From Pseudarthrobacter sp. W1I19 (lineage in GTDB: Bacteria; Actinomycetota; Actinomycetes; Actinomycetales; Micrococcaceae), in the NCBI RefSeq assembly GCF_030817835.1, contig NZ_JAUSZR010000001.1, forward strand, positions 1,736,001 to 1,800,000: a DNA stretch of 64,000 nt, given 5' to 3'. Of this stretch, positions 48,494 through 57,061 are shown piece after piece. The notes below the pieces were generated by a model that saw only the letters and a program-made list of their open reading frames with translations, ran no database searches and was not told the DNA's origin. The first letter of the stretch is position 1; each line of letters opens with the position of its first letter. The translations under genes and the position numbers were made by a program.

Positions 48494-49536
48494 CACTGCA
48501 GCCGATCCTGCCGTGGTGGTTCCTGCTGCCCCTCACCGTCGCCGCACTGGTCTTCCTGGGCTGGCGGATTCACGTCGAACGGAGGTACCCCGGCGGCCCT
48601 GGACGAATCCGGCGGGCCCTGCTGGTGCTGTTCGTGCTGGCAGCAGCTCTCCGGCCGGGCATCCCTGGCGGCTCCGCCCAGGCCGCTGCAGCGGACCTGA
48701 ACGTCTTTTTCGCAGTGGACACCACCAGCAGCATGGTGGCCGAGGATTACGGCAAAGCCGCACCGCGCCTCGATGGCGTCCGCCAGGACATCATGGCCAT
48801 CGCCGGGGAACTGCCGGGTGCCCGTTTTTCCGTCATCACCTTCGACACCGAAGCCCATGTCCGGATGCCCCTGACCACCGACACGTCGGCGCTGGAAACC
48901 ATTACCGCCATCCTCGAGCCGCAGGTCACGGCCTATGCCAAGGGCAGCAGCATCACGGCGGCACGTGAGGTGCTGGCTGAACGCCTGTCCGCTGCCAGGG
49001 ACAGCCACTCCGAGCGGCCCCGGCTTGTCTTCTACCTGGGTGACGGCGAGCAAACCAGCGGGAAGGAACCGGAGCCCTTGACCCTGGATGGGGGACTGGT
49101 GGCCGGGGGAGCGGTGTTGGGTTACGGGACTTCCGGCGGCGGACGCATGAAGGAGAACACCGGGCTGGAGTCCGACGACGATGCCCCCTATATCCGGGAC
49201 CATACCGGGGGTGCCGCCAGGGACGCCGTGTCCGTCATTGATGAGGACAGGCTCCGGGAGGTCGCGGCGCGGCTGGGCGTGCCCTATGTGCACCGGTCGG
49301 CCGGGGACCCGGTCTCGGCCATGCTGCAGGAGGCGCGCGCCGGCGCCTTGGAACGAACGGAACAAGACGACAGCCCTGGGGGCCGGATTGAGTTCTACTG
49401 GCTTTTCGCTGCGAGTGCCTTCGTTGTGGGTTTGGCCGAGCTGGTGGGCATTATCCGGCAACTGCGCGAAGTGCGGCCTGCGGCCAGGCCCCTTCGTGCC
49501 GCACACGGCGGCCAGCCAAAGGAGGCGGCACGGTGA
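48490..49536 (+). CDS. VWA-domain membrane protein (BatB-like)
   Basis: A 348-residue VWA protein with N-terminal helices at about 6-24 and 40-58, and a C-terminal helix near 305-325. The MIDAS is a variant: FFAVDTTSSMVAEDYG, where canonical proteins have DxSxS; the middle residue is Thr here. The Asp near residue 120 and TFDTEAHVRMPLTTDT keep the rest of the site. Start ATG overlaps the previous stop by four bases (ATGA), as does its own stop with the next start. Confidence 0.91.
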   Translation: MTLQPILPWWFLLPLTVAALVFLGWRIHVERRYPGGPGRIRRALLVLFVLAAALRPGIPGGSAQAAAADLNVFFAVDTTSSMVAEDYGKAAPRLDGVRQDIMAIAGELPGARFSVITFDTEAHVRMPLTTDTSALETITAILEPQVTAYAKGSSITAAREVLAERLSAARDSHSERPRLVFYLGDGEQTSGKEPEPLTLDGGLVAGGAVLGYGTSGGGRMKENTGLESDDDAPYIRDHTGGAARDAVSVIDEDRLREVAARLGVPYVHRSAGDPVSAMLQEARAGALERTEQDDSPGGRIEFYWLFAASAFVVGLAELVGIIRQLREVRPAARPLRAAHGGQPKEAAR

Positions 49537-50237
49537 GGCGCCGCCTGCTGGTGTGGTCAGCCCTTCCCGCTCTGCTGGTGCTGTTCGTCGCGGCGAAACT
49601 TCTCAGCCTCGACCCCCTTGCGGGGCACGCCGCGAAGGCCTTCGAAGCCAAGGACGCGCCCGCCGTCGGAATGGCTGCGGAGGCGCTTGAGGCAGCAAAC
49701 ATCGTGGAGCCGCACAAAGCACTCTTCGCAGCCGGGGACGCCCAGGCGCTCGCCGGAAACTTTGGAGCTGCCCGGCTGCGCTTCGAGGAAGCCCTGGAGC
49801 TTGCCCCGGAGGGCTCGCGTGATGCCTGCGTGGTGCGGCTCAACCTTGTCCTCGCCATCGAGCGGCTCGGTGACGAGAAGCTGCGTTTGGAGGATTCTGC
49901 GTCCGCCGCAACCCTGTTTACCGAGGCATTGGAAGCCGTCGGCGAGGCCCCGGAGGGCTGCTTCGACGCGGGACCCGCCGCTGATGCCGGCGAGAAACTA
50001 AGGGAGGCAGAAGGGCGCCTGAACGGAAAACTCGAGACGGCCAAGGGGTCCGCCGAGGATCAGGAAGGTGGGGCGGAGGAGGGTGGCCCGGACGAGCCGA
50101 AGGCCGAGTCACCTGGCCAGGACCAGCTGCAGCAGTTGCAGGAAAGCGCCCGGGAGTCACAACGGGAACGCAACAACGGACAGGAACGGTCGGACTACCT
50201 GGAGGACACCGGTCCCGGCGTGGATCGGCCCTGGTGA
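49533..50237 (+). CDS. TPR-like membrane-anchored protein
   Basis: A 234-residue protein starting at GTG 49533. The first 25 residues hold a membrane anchor (LLVWSALPALLVLFVAAKLL). Next come about 120 residues of helical repeats of TPR type (AKAFEAKDAPAVGMAAEALEAANI; AGDAQALAGNFGAARLRFEEALELAP). The end is an acidic, Gln/Glu/Gly-rich tail with no fold. Such BatC-type TPR proteins bind the VWA partners. It closes the operon. Confidence 0.85.
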   Translation: MRRRLLVWSALPALLVLFVAAKLLSLDPLAGHAAKAFEAKDAPAVGMAAEALEAANIVEPHKALFAAGDAQALAGNFGAARLRFEEALELAPEGSRDACVVRLNLVLAIERLGDEKLRLEDSASAATLFTEALEAVGEAPEGCFDAGPAADAGEKLREAEGRLNGKLETAKGSAEDQEGGAEEGGPDEPKAESPGQDQLQQLQESARESQRERNNGQERSDYLEDTGPGVDRPW

Positions 50238-50589
50238 CCGGCGGGGTCTGGTCTATGCAAAAGGGCAGCGGAGCGAAGATTATTCTGTTGCCGGACGAAA
50301 CAAGGCGTAAGACTGCGTCTTAATTCGGACCCCGACTTGAAAGCTCCTCCGGCCGCCCATAGAGTTCTATACAAGTTACCGCGGTAACGTGTCAGCGATC
50401 CTCCATTGCGGAGGGTGTGGGTGCCCCCATGTGGGCCTGACATTTGCTCACGGACAACTTCATTCCAGGCGTAACAGTCGCGGCTGCGTCCTTGTGGAGT
50501 TCTTTCGTGTTCCCCAAACTCAAATTCATTGCCGGTCCCAGTCCAAATTCTGACAGGGAACCTCCAATGGCCCAAAGCCAAGGATGCAA
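50238..50589 (+). promoter_or_regulatory. metF promoter with palindromes and structured leader
   Basis: This stretch has no gene. TTGAAA (50337-50342) and TAGAGT (50360-50365), spaced by 17 bases, form a likely promoter. Palindromes flank it: TAAGAC-TGC-GTCTTA at 50308-50322 and the perfect GTTACCGCGGTAAC at 50375-50388, near the expected transcription start. The leader then has a probable three-way junction: TGTCAG (50390-50395) with CTGACA (50437-50442), enclosing CCTCC/GGAGG (50400-50414) and a CCCA/TGGG hairpin that can pair in two ways (50418-50435). It does not carry the conserved cores of the SAM-I or cobalamin classes as far as can be seen. Confidence 0.55.
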
Positions 50590-51555
50590 ATGTCGCCACC
50601 AAGCCTTATAGACACACACCCGAATCTCTCCGACGCCGCCCCGGTGGCGCTTTCCTACGAGCTGTTCCCGCCCCGTTCGCCGGCAGCCGCGGAAACGCTC
50701 TGGACCACCATCCGGGAACTGGAAACCACCGAGCCTGACTACGTCTCCGTCACGTATGGTGCCAGTGGCTCCAACCGGGACACCGCCGTCGAACTTATCA
50801 ACCGGCTCCTGCTCGAAACCACCCTCCGGCCGCTGGCCCACCTGACCTGCGTTGGCAACACGCCGCAGGAACTGGCGGGCATCATCGGCGAACTGCTGGA
50901 CACCGGGGTACGCGGCATCCTGGCGCTGCGCGGCGATCTTCCCAAGGACGGCGGCGAACCTGTCGACGGAGCCCTGCGGTACGCCCAGGACCTGATCGAA
51001 CTCATCCGCCGCGTAGAGCAGCGCCGTTCGGCACTGCTGTGCGCCGGGAAGATTGCGGTTGGCGTGGCGGCATACCCCACCAGGCACCCGGAATCACCGA
51101 GTGAGGAGCACGACGTCGAGGTGCTGCTCGCCAAGCAGCGTTCCGGCGCGGACTTCGCCATCACCCAGGTGTTCTTCCATGCAGAGCAGTACGCCGACCT
51201 CCTCACCCGGGCACGCCGTGCCGGGGTCACCATCCCCATCATTCCCGGCGTGATGCCGCTGACCAGCCTCCGCCGCCTCAAGCGGCTGGGTGAACTGGCG
51301 GGAGTGGAGCCCGCAGCGGAACTGATGGAACGCCTGGCCGCCGCGGACAACGACATCGAACGCCTCCATATCGGCGTCGATGCCACCGTGGACCTGGCCA
51401 ACGCTGCCCTGGATGCAGGTGCGCCCGGCATCCACCTCTACACCTTCAATGAGCACCAGAGCGCACTGGAAGTGCTGGACAAGCTGGCACTTCCCCGGCA
51501 TTCCCGTTCCGGGATCCGGCGGGATGCCCTCGCCCGGCGCCAGCTCGCCAGCTGA
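50590..51555 (+). CDS. metF: Methylenetetrahydrofolate reductase
   Basis: Reduces 5,10-methylene-THF to 5-methyl-THF, the methyl donor for MetE encoded next. The 321-residue TIM barrel has LSYELFPPRSPAAAETLW at the start, VSVTYGASGSNRDTAVEL, PLAHLTCVGNT, LRGDLPKDGG and FFHAEQYADLL, IPGVMP. The ATG at 50590 has AAGGA five bases upstream and is preferred over the in-frame ATG at 50584. metE follows 82 bases later. Preceded by the palindrome-rich leader. Confidence 0.93.
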   Translation: MSPPSLIDTHPNLSDAAPVALSYELFPPRSPAAAETLWTTIRELETTEPDYVSVTYGASGSNRDTAVELINRLLLETTLRPLAHLTCVGNTPQELAGIIGELLDTGVRGILALRGDLPKDGGEPVDGALRYAQDLIELIRRVEQRRSALLCAGKIAVGVAAYPTRHPESPSEEHDVEVLLAKQRSGADFAITQVFFHAEQYADLLTRARRAGVTIPIIPGVMPLTSLRRLKRLGELAGVEPAAELMERLAAADNDIERLHIGVDATVDLANAALDAGAPGIHLYTFNEHQSALEVLDKLALPRHSRSGIRRDALARRQLAS

Positions 51556-51637
51556 CAGCTTCCGCGAACCACCCTGCGCTATAGACCCGGCTTCAAAGCC
51601 TAAACTTTCAAACCCAGTTCCTACCTGAGGATTTGCC

Positions 51638-53968
51638 ATGCCTGAAAACAACACGCCTTTCCCTTCCGCCTCACTCCTCGGCTACCCCCGCATCGGCCGC
51701 CGCCGCGAGCTCAAGAAGGCCGTCGAGGCCTACTGGGCCGGAAAAATCGACGCCGCTGCCCTGGACGCCGCAGCCAAGGACATCCAGCTGGCCATCGCCA
51801 AGCGCCTGCAGGAGCTCGGCCTGACCGAAGCCGCCGCCGTCCCCGGAACCTTCTCCTACTACGACCAGGTCCTGGACACCACCGCGCACCTCGGCGCCGT
51901 GCCGGCCCGCTTCGGCAACCTCCTCAACGCTGAGGGACAGCTGGACATCGACGGCTACTTCTCCCTGGCCCGCGGCAACAAGGAACAGCAGCCGCTGGAA
52001 ATGACCAAGTGGTTCGACACCAACTACCACTACCTGGTGCCGGAAATCGGCCCGGAGACCAAGTTCACCCTCGCCTCCACCGCCAAGGTCGACGAGTTCG
52101 CTTTCGCCCTGGCCAACGGCATCGAAACCCGCCCCTACATCGTTGGCCCGGTCACCTACCTGCTGCTCTCCAAGGCCTCCGACGATGCCCCCGCCGGCTT
52201 CGCCCCGCTGTCCCGCCTCGAGGACATCCTGCCCGTCTACGTCCAGCTGCTCGAGAAGCTCGCAGCAGCCGGCGCCGGCTGGGTCCAGCTTGACGAGCCC
52301 GCCCTGGTGGTTGACCAGGACACCCCGGCCGCCGAAATCGAAGCCGCCGTGGGCCGCGCCTACGAGGTCCTCACCGCTGCGGCCAACCGCCCCCAGATCC
52401 TCGTGTCCTCCCCCTACGGCTCCCTCGACGGCCAGCTGGACACGCTCGCCGCCACCAACATCGACGCACTGCACATCGACGTCTTCAAGGGCGCAGTCCC
52501 CTCCGCCTCCACCCTGGCGGGCCTGGGCAACAAAACCCTGGTTGCCGGCGTCGTGGACGGCCACAACATCTGGCGCAACGACCTCGCCGCATCCGCCGCG
52601 AAGCTGGACGCACTGAAGGAAGCCGCCGGTAAGCTGGCCGTCTCCACCTCCACCTCCACCCAGCACGTCCCGCACGACGTTGCCGAGGAAACACAACTGT
52701 CCGAGCAGCTCCGCAGCTGGCTCGCCTTCTCCGACCAGAAAGCCGTTGAGGTGAAGACCCTCGCTGCTTACCTGGCCGATCCCGCATCCGCCAAGGCAGC
52801 CATCGACGAGGCAACCGCAGTGATCGCCTCCCGCGCCACCGCCGAAGGCGTCCGCCGTTCAGACGTCCGGGCACGCACCGAGGCCCTGACCGCCGCGGAC
52901 TTCGCCCGCTCCGAGTACGCGGTCCGCGAAGCCGCCCAGGAAGAGGCGCTGCACCTTCCGCCGCTGCCCACCACCACCATCGGTTCCTTCCCGCAGACCT
53001 CGGAGATCCGTTCGGCCCGCGCCCGCAACAACAAGGGCGATCTTACTGACGAGCAGTACGAGAAGCTCATGAAGGACGAGATCAAGCGCGTTGTGGACCT
53101 GCAGGAAGAGCTGGGCTACGACGTCCTGGTGCATGGCGAGCCCGAGCGCAACGACATGGTGCAGTACTTCGCCGAGAACCTCGAAGGCTTCGACGTCACC
53201 GTCCACGGCTGGGTCCAGTCCTACGGTTCGCGCTGCACCCGTCCGTCCATCCTGTGGGGCGACGTGACCCGCAGCGCCCCCATCACGGTGAAGTGGGCCG
53301 AGTACGCGCAGTCCCTGACCAGCAAGCCGATGAAGGGCATGCTCACCGGTCCGGTCACCATCCTGGCCTGGTCCTTCGTCCGCGACGACCAGCCGCTGGG
53401 CGAGACCGCCAACCAGGTCGGGCTGGCCCTGCGCGACGAGATCGCGGACCTCGAAGCCGCCGGCATCAAGGTCATCCAAGTGGACGAGCCCGCCCTGCGC
53501 GAACTCCTCCCGCTGCGCAAGGCAGACCACGCCGACTACCTGAAGTGGTCCGTGGACTCCTTCCGCCTGGCCACCGCCGGTGCGGCCGATGCCACCCAGA
53601 TCCACACCCACCTCTGCTACTCGGAGTTCGGCGTGATCATCGACGCGATCGACGGCTTGGACGCGGACGTCACGTCAATCGAGGCGGCCCGGTCCCGCAT
53701 GGAGGTTGTGCACGACCTCGAGTCCCACGGCTTCGGCCGCGGCGTTGGTCCGGGTGTCTATGACATCCACTCGCCGCGCGTTCCGGGCACCGAGGAAGTG
53801 ACTGAGTTGCTCAGCACCGCCGTGAAGCACGTTCCGTCCCGCCAGCTCTGGGTCAATCCGGACTGCGGCCTGAAGACCCGCGGCTACGTTGAGACCGAGG
53901 AGTCCCTTCGGAACCTGGTCGAGGCGACCAGGACGGTCCGCGCCGGGCTGCTGGAAGCGGCGAAGTAA
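51638..53968 (+). CDS. metE: Cobalamin-independent methionine synthase
   Basis: Transfers the methyl group from methyl-THF-polyglutamate to homocysteine. Its 776 residues are normal length. The N-terminal barrel has LGYPRIGRRRELKKAVE. In the C-terminal barrel TTTIGSFPQTSEIR, QSYGSRCTRP, GPVTILAWSF and the zinc ligands in HTHLCYSEF and NPDCGLKTRG are intact. Its substrate needs polyglutamate tails made by FolC, also in this window. No cobalamin riboswitch was recognised before it; control may come from the metF leader. Confidence 0.96.
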   Translation: MPENNTPFPSASLLGYPRIGRRRELKKAVEAYWAGKIDAAALDAAAKDIQLAIAKRLQELGLTEAAAVPGTFSYYDQVLDTTAHLGAVPARFGNLLNAEGQLDIDGYFSLARGNKEQQPLEMTKWFDTNYHYLVPEIGPETKFTLASTAKVDEFAFALANGIETRPYIVGPVTYLLLSKASDDAPAGFAPLSRLEDILPVYVQLLEKLAAAGAGWVQLDEPALVVDQDTPAAEIEAAVGRAYEVLTAAANRPQILVSSPYGSLDGQLDTLAATNIDALHIDVFKGAVPSASTLAGLGNKTLVAGVVDGHNIWRNDLAASAAKLDALKEAAGKLAVSTSTSTQHVPHDVAEETQLSEQLRSWLAFSDQKAVEVKTLAAYLADPASAKAAIDEATAVIASRATAEGVRRSDVRARTEALTAADFARSEYAVREAAQEEALHLPPLPTTTIGSFPQTSEIRSARARNNKGDLTDEQYEKLMKDEIKRVVDLQEELGYDVLVHGEPERNDMVQYFAENLEGFDVTVHGWVQSYGSRCTRPSILWGDVTRSAPITVKWAEYAQSLTSKPMKGMLTGPVTILAWSFVRDDQPLGETANQVGLALRDEIADLEAAGIKVIQVDEPALRELLPLRKADHADYLKWSVDSFRLATAGAADATQIHTHLCYSEFGVIIDAIDGLDADVTSIEAARSRMEVVHDLESHGFGRGVGPGVYDIHSPRVPGTEEVTELLSTAVKHVPSRQLWVNPDCGLKTRGYVETEESLRNLVEATRTVRAGLLEAAK

Positions 53969-53980
53969 AACAACAGTAAG

Positions 53981-54024
53981 GGTTTCCACAGGTTCAACCA
54001 CTGGTGGTTGAACCTGTCGAAACC
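53981..54024. repeat. Inverted repeat with GGTTGAACCTGTCGAAACC unit
   Basis: A 20-bp near-perfect stem (53981-54000 with 54005-54024, loop CTGG) after metE. The right arm reads TGGTTGAACCTGTCGAAACC, closely matching a unit at 62584-62606. This looks like a dispersed intergenic repeat family as well as a possible terminator. Confidence 0.65.
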
Positions 54025-54027
54025 AAG

Positions 54028-54060
54028 AACGGTGGTTGAGTGTCTGCTCAACCACCGTTT
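54028..54060. terminator. Second hairpin after metE, bidirectional
   Basis: AACGGTGGTTGAG (54028-54040) pairs with CTCAACCACCGTT (54047-54059). It ends the metE transcript and, on the other strand, the DUF2004-like gene. Confidence 0.75.
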
Positions 54061-54065
54061 GCCAT

Positions 54066-54572
54066 TCAGGACTCCCAGACGATCTCGTCGTCCACTACGC
54101 CGTCCTCGTCGGCCGAGGCCACCAGCACTTCATCGGTGAAGTGCTCGCCCAGGGTGAAGTCCATCACGAAGTAGCGTTCAGGCTGGCCCGGGTAGATTCC
54201 GACGTGGCCGAGCTTCAGTGCTTTGAGGAACACTTCCTTGGTGAGTTGGCTCCGGTGCTGAACACCAAAAACCTTGTGCAGGTGCTCGTCCTTGAGCGCA
54301 TTGCAGTGGAAGTGAAGATATTCCTGCGGGCTGGTGCCTTCCTGGTCCAGCTCCTCCGCGATCATGTCCCGTACCTCGTCCACCAGTTCGGGCAGGAAAC
54401 GCAGGCGGTAATCCACCTTGCGCAGCGCCGCCTCGTCGAAGTGGTCGTGCGCGGTGATGTTCAGGTCGATCTCCAGCGGATGGCCCCGCAGCTCATGTTT
54501 GGCAGCGATGTTGTGATCGCTGCCGTGATTGAGCTCGATCTCGCCAAAGTGCTGGCTCGCTACCTTGTTCAT
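54066..54572 (-). CDS. DUF2004-like cytosolic protein
   Basis: A 168-residue acidic protein, start ATG 54572. It opens MNKVASQHFGEIELNHGSD, and has three His/Asp-rich stretches (ITAHDHFDEAAL, EYLHFHCNALKDEHLHKVFG) and no membrane segment. The beginning and the general pattern fit the DUF2004 family, of unknown function, often found in Arthrobacter. No catalytic motif can be named. It is monocistronic. Confidence 0.7.
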   Translation of the reverse strand: MNKVASQHFGEIELNHGSDHNIAAKHELRGHPLEIDLNITAHDHFDEAALRKVDYRLRFLPELVDEVRDMIAEELDQEGTSPQEYLHFHCNALKDEHLHKVFGVQHRSQLTKEVFLKALKLGHVGIYPGQPERYFVMDFTLGEHFTDEVLVASADEDGVVDDEIVWES

Positions 54573-54617
54573 AGTTTCAACATAGACCCGAACAGCGGTG
54601 CATTCCAGCGTTCGGGC

Positions 54618-55535
54618 CTAATTCACCGCCTTGGGCATCCCGGCGAAGGTCTCGGCCAGTAAGTCGACAAACAGCTGTACCCTGGCGGTTTTCCTGTCGT
54701 TGATAAGCAGCGCGAAAACGTTGCGGGCAAGCCGGATCTCCGGGACGTCCAGCACCACTACGCCGGCAGGTTTGTTCCGCAGCGCGAGCTCGGGGACCAA
54801 GGCCGCTCCCAGTCCGGCGGCGGCCATCTCCAGGCTGGCGTGGAAGTCATCACTGTGGGCCACCACCCTGGGGTGCAGGTTGCAGCCGGCGAAGAGCCGT
54901 TCGATCACCATGGCGTCGGCTGTGCCGGGGTGGTGCATGATCCAGGGCATCTCGGACAGGTGGTCCGCCGCCACTTTCGCATCGGCGCGGAAGCCCCAAC
55001 CGGCGGGCAGCACCACCCGGAAGTCATCGTCGCCGATCCATTGCCTGTTAATGGTGTTGGGCCAGGCGAAGCCGGTCTGGCCCACCTGGAAAACCACTGC
55101 CAGGTCCAGGTCGCCGCCGGTGCGCAGCCCCTGGATGGTCTGGCCGGGCTCAGCGACGGAGACCTTGAGGTCGATGCCCAGGTTCTTCCACGTTGGATTC
55201 TTCAGGATCCGTGGCAGGACAAAGGTAGCCAGGCTGGGAAAGATTCCGAGGCGCAGTTCCTGGTGCGCCGAATCCTGGGTTTTGGAGGCGGCGGCCATCA
55301 GGGCCTCGATGTCCGTGAGCACCTTGGCGGCGTGCCGGGTCATCACGACGGCGGCTTCCGTGGGCACCACGCTGCGTGCCGAGCGCTGGAAAAGGACCAC
55401 GCCGGTGTCCCGTTCCAGCGCGGACATCTGCTGTGAAACCGCGGAGGCGGTGTAGCCAAGCGTTGACGCGGCGGCCGCGAACGAGCCCAGCCGCGTGACC
55501 TCCAGGAGGGTCTTCAGGTGTACCGGATTTACCAC
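54618..55535 (-). CDS. LysR-family transcriptional regulator
   Basis: A 305-residue LTTR from GTG 55535. The N-terminal helix-turn-helix (NPVHLKTLLEVTRLGSFAAAASTLGYTASAVSQQMSALERDTG) is complete and is followed by the periplasmic-binding-like effector domain, with ELRLGIFPSLATFVLP and LEMAAAGLGAALVPELAL. The open frame reaches 55580, but starting at 55535 gives the canonical LTTR N-terminus. It is divergent from the FAD protein operon with 125 bases between, the typical LTTR target position; its ligand is unknown. Confidence 0.9.
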   Translation of the reverse strand: MVNPVHLKTLLEVTRLGSFAAAASTLGYTASAVSQQMSALERDTGVVLFQRSARSVVPTEAAVVMTRHAAKVLTDIEALMAAASKTQDSAHQELRLGIFPSLATFVLPRILKNPTWKNLGIDLKVSVAEPGQTIQGLRTGGDLDLAVVFQVGQTGFAWPNTINRQWIGDDDFRVVLPAGWGFRADAKVAADHLSEMPWIMHHPGTADAMVIERLFAGCNLHPRVVAHSDDFHASLEMAAAGLGAALVPELALRNKPAGVVVLDVPEIRLARNVFALLINDRKTARVQLFVDLLAETFAGMPKAVN

Positions 55536-55660
55536 CAGCCCACAGTACTCTGCCGCCTCCTGCTGAAGAAGCTGAAGCACACACCCATCCGGCGGCCCGG
55601 GCGCTGCGAATTTCCCTCTGTATACCCATCACTGGCAAATGTTCAGCAGAGGAGCATCAA

Positions 55661-57061
55661 TTGTCACCCGATCCAGCAGCAAGCGGAGGCGGACGACGGC
55701 GGGTGGCCGTCATCGGCAGCGGCGTTGCCGGCCTCACTGCCGCTTATGTCCTGAAGCGCGAGGACGACGTGACCCTGTTCGAGGCTGATTCGCGGCTGGG
55801 CGGGCACGCCCACACCCACGACATGCCCCAACCGGATGGCTCGGTTCTCGGTGTGGACACCGGATTCATCGTCCACAATGAGCGGACGTACCCCACGCTG
55901 CTGCGGCTTTTTGCCGAGCTGGGGGTGGAAACCCAGGACTCCGAAATGAGCATGTCCATCCGCTGCGACGGCTGCGGGCTGGAATACGCCGGTGCCCGTG
56001 GCGGTGCCAGGGGAATCATCGCCCGCCCGTCCAGCCTGCTGCGGGGCCGCTACCTGCTGATGCTGCTGGAGGTCACCCGCTTCTACCGCAAGGCCAGGGC
56101 GCTGCTGAACACGGCCCCGGTCTCCGCAGTCAGCCCGGACGACGCAGTTCCCGAGCTGACCCTGGGTGAGTTCCTCGAGCGTGAAAACTTCAGCCCCTAC
56201 TTCGCCTCCCACTTCATGACCCCGGTGGTCAGCGCCGTCTGGTCCTGCGACCCCACCACTGCTTTGGCTTACCCGGCCCGCTACCTCTTCACGTTCCTTG
56301 GGCACCACGGGCTGCTGGGCGTTAAGGGCTCACCCCAGTGGCGCACGGTCACCGGCGGCTCAGCGCGGTACGTGGAGAAGCTGGCGGCCACCCTCCCGGA
56401 CGTCCGGCTCAACACGCCAATCACCGCCGTGCGGCGGCATGCGCTAGGCATCGAACTGGTGACGGAAGCCGGAGTGGAGGATTTCGAGGCCGTGGTTATT
56501 GCCACCCACCCGGCGCAGGCGCTCGGGTTCCTGGCGGACGCCACCCCGGATGAAAAAGAAGCGTTGGGCGGGATGCCGTATTCGGTGAACCACACCGTGT
56601 TCCACCGGGATCCTGCTGTCCTGCCGTCCGCCGACAACGCCAGGGCATCCTGGAACTACCGGCTGCCGTCCTGCGAAGCCCGGCCGGACAAGGTCCTGGT
56701 CAGCTACGACCTGACCCGTCTGCAGCGGTTAAGCCCGTTGGACGGCAAGCGGTACCTGGTGAGCCTGGGGGAGTCCGAACTCATCGCCGAGGATGCAGTA
56801 CTGGAGCGGATGGTCTACGAGCACCCGCAGTACACTCCGGAATCGGTGCAGGCACAGCAGGCAATCGCGGCACTCAGCGACAGCCGCATTGCCTATGCCG
56901 GCGCGTACCTCGGCTGGGGCTTCCATGAGGACGGCGCATTGTCCGGCGTCCGGGCCGCCGAATCGCTGGGACGCAGCTGGCCCATTGCCCTGCCTGCTGA
57001 TCCGTTTGAATCCTTGGACGGCGGGGAGCGGGAGCTTCTTCCCGCAGCGGAACCCGCATGA
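55661..57061 (+). CDS. FAD-dependent amine-oxidase-like protein
   Basis: Flavoprotein of 466 residues with VAVIGSGVAGLTAAYVLKRE at the N-terminus (FAD Rossmann), FEADSRLGGHAHTHDM (GG doublet) and DTGFIVHNERTYPTLLRLFAELG. At the C-terminus, YAGAYLGWGFHEDGALSGVRAAESLG closes the FAD site. The start is TTG 55661 with GAGGAG six bases before. Its neighbours, DUF1365 and a cyclopropane synthase, mark it as a member of the family encoded in lipid-modification operons of many bacteria; in Rhodobacter related genes are part of a singlet-oxygen response. The exact reaction is unknown. Overlaps the next gene by four bases. Confidence 0.88.
   Translation: MSPDPAASGGGRRRVAVIGSGVAGLTAAYVLKREDDVTLFEADSRLGGHAHTHDMPQPDGSVLGVDTGFIVHNERTYPTLLRLFAELGVETQDSEMSMSIRCDGCGLEYAGARGGARGIIARPSSLLRGRYLLMLLEVTRFYRKARALLNTAPVSAVSPDDAVPELTLGEFLERENFSPYFASHFMTPVVSAVWSCDPTTALAYPARYLFTFLGHHGLLGVKGSPQWRTVTGGSARYVEKLAATLPDVRLNTPITAVRRHALGIELVTEAGVEDFEAVVIATHPAQALGFLADATPDEKEALGGMPYSVNHTVFHRDPAVLPSADNARASWNYRLPSCEARPDKVLVSYDLTRLQRLSPLDGKRYLVSLGESELIAEDAVLERMVYEHPQYTPESVQAQQAIAALSDSRIAYAGAYLGWGFHEDGALSGVRAAESLGRSWPIALPADPFESLDGGERELLPAAEPA

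Noticed and set aside
50238..50589. SAM or cobalamin riboswitch before metF
   Set aside because: The conserved cores (GATGAAACCC-type or B12 box) were not seen; only a generic junction is supported, so it is reported as unclassified.
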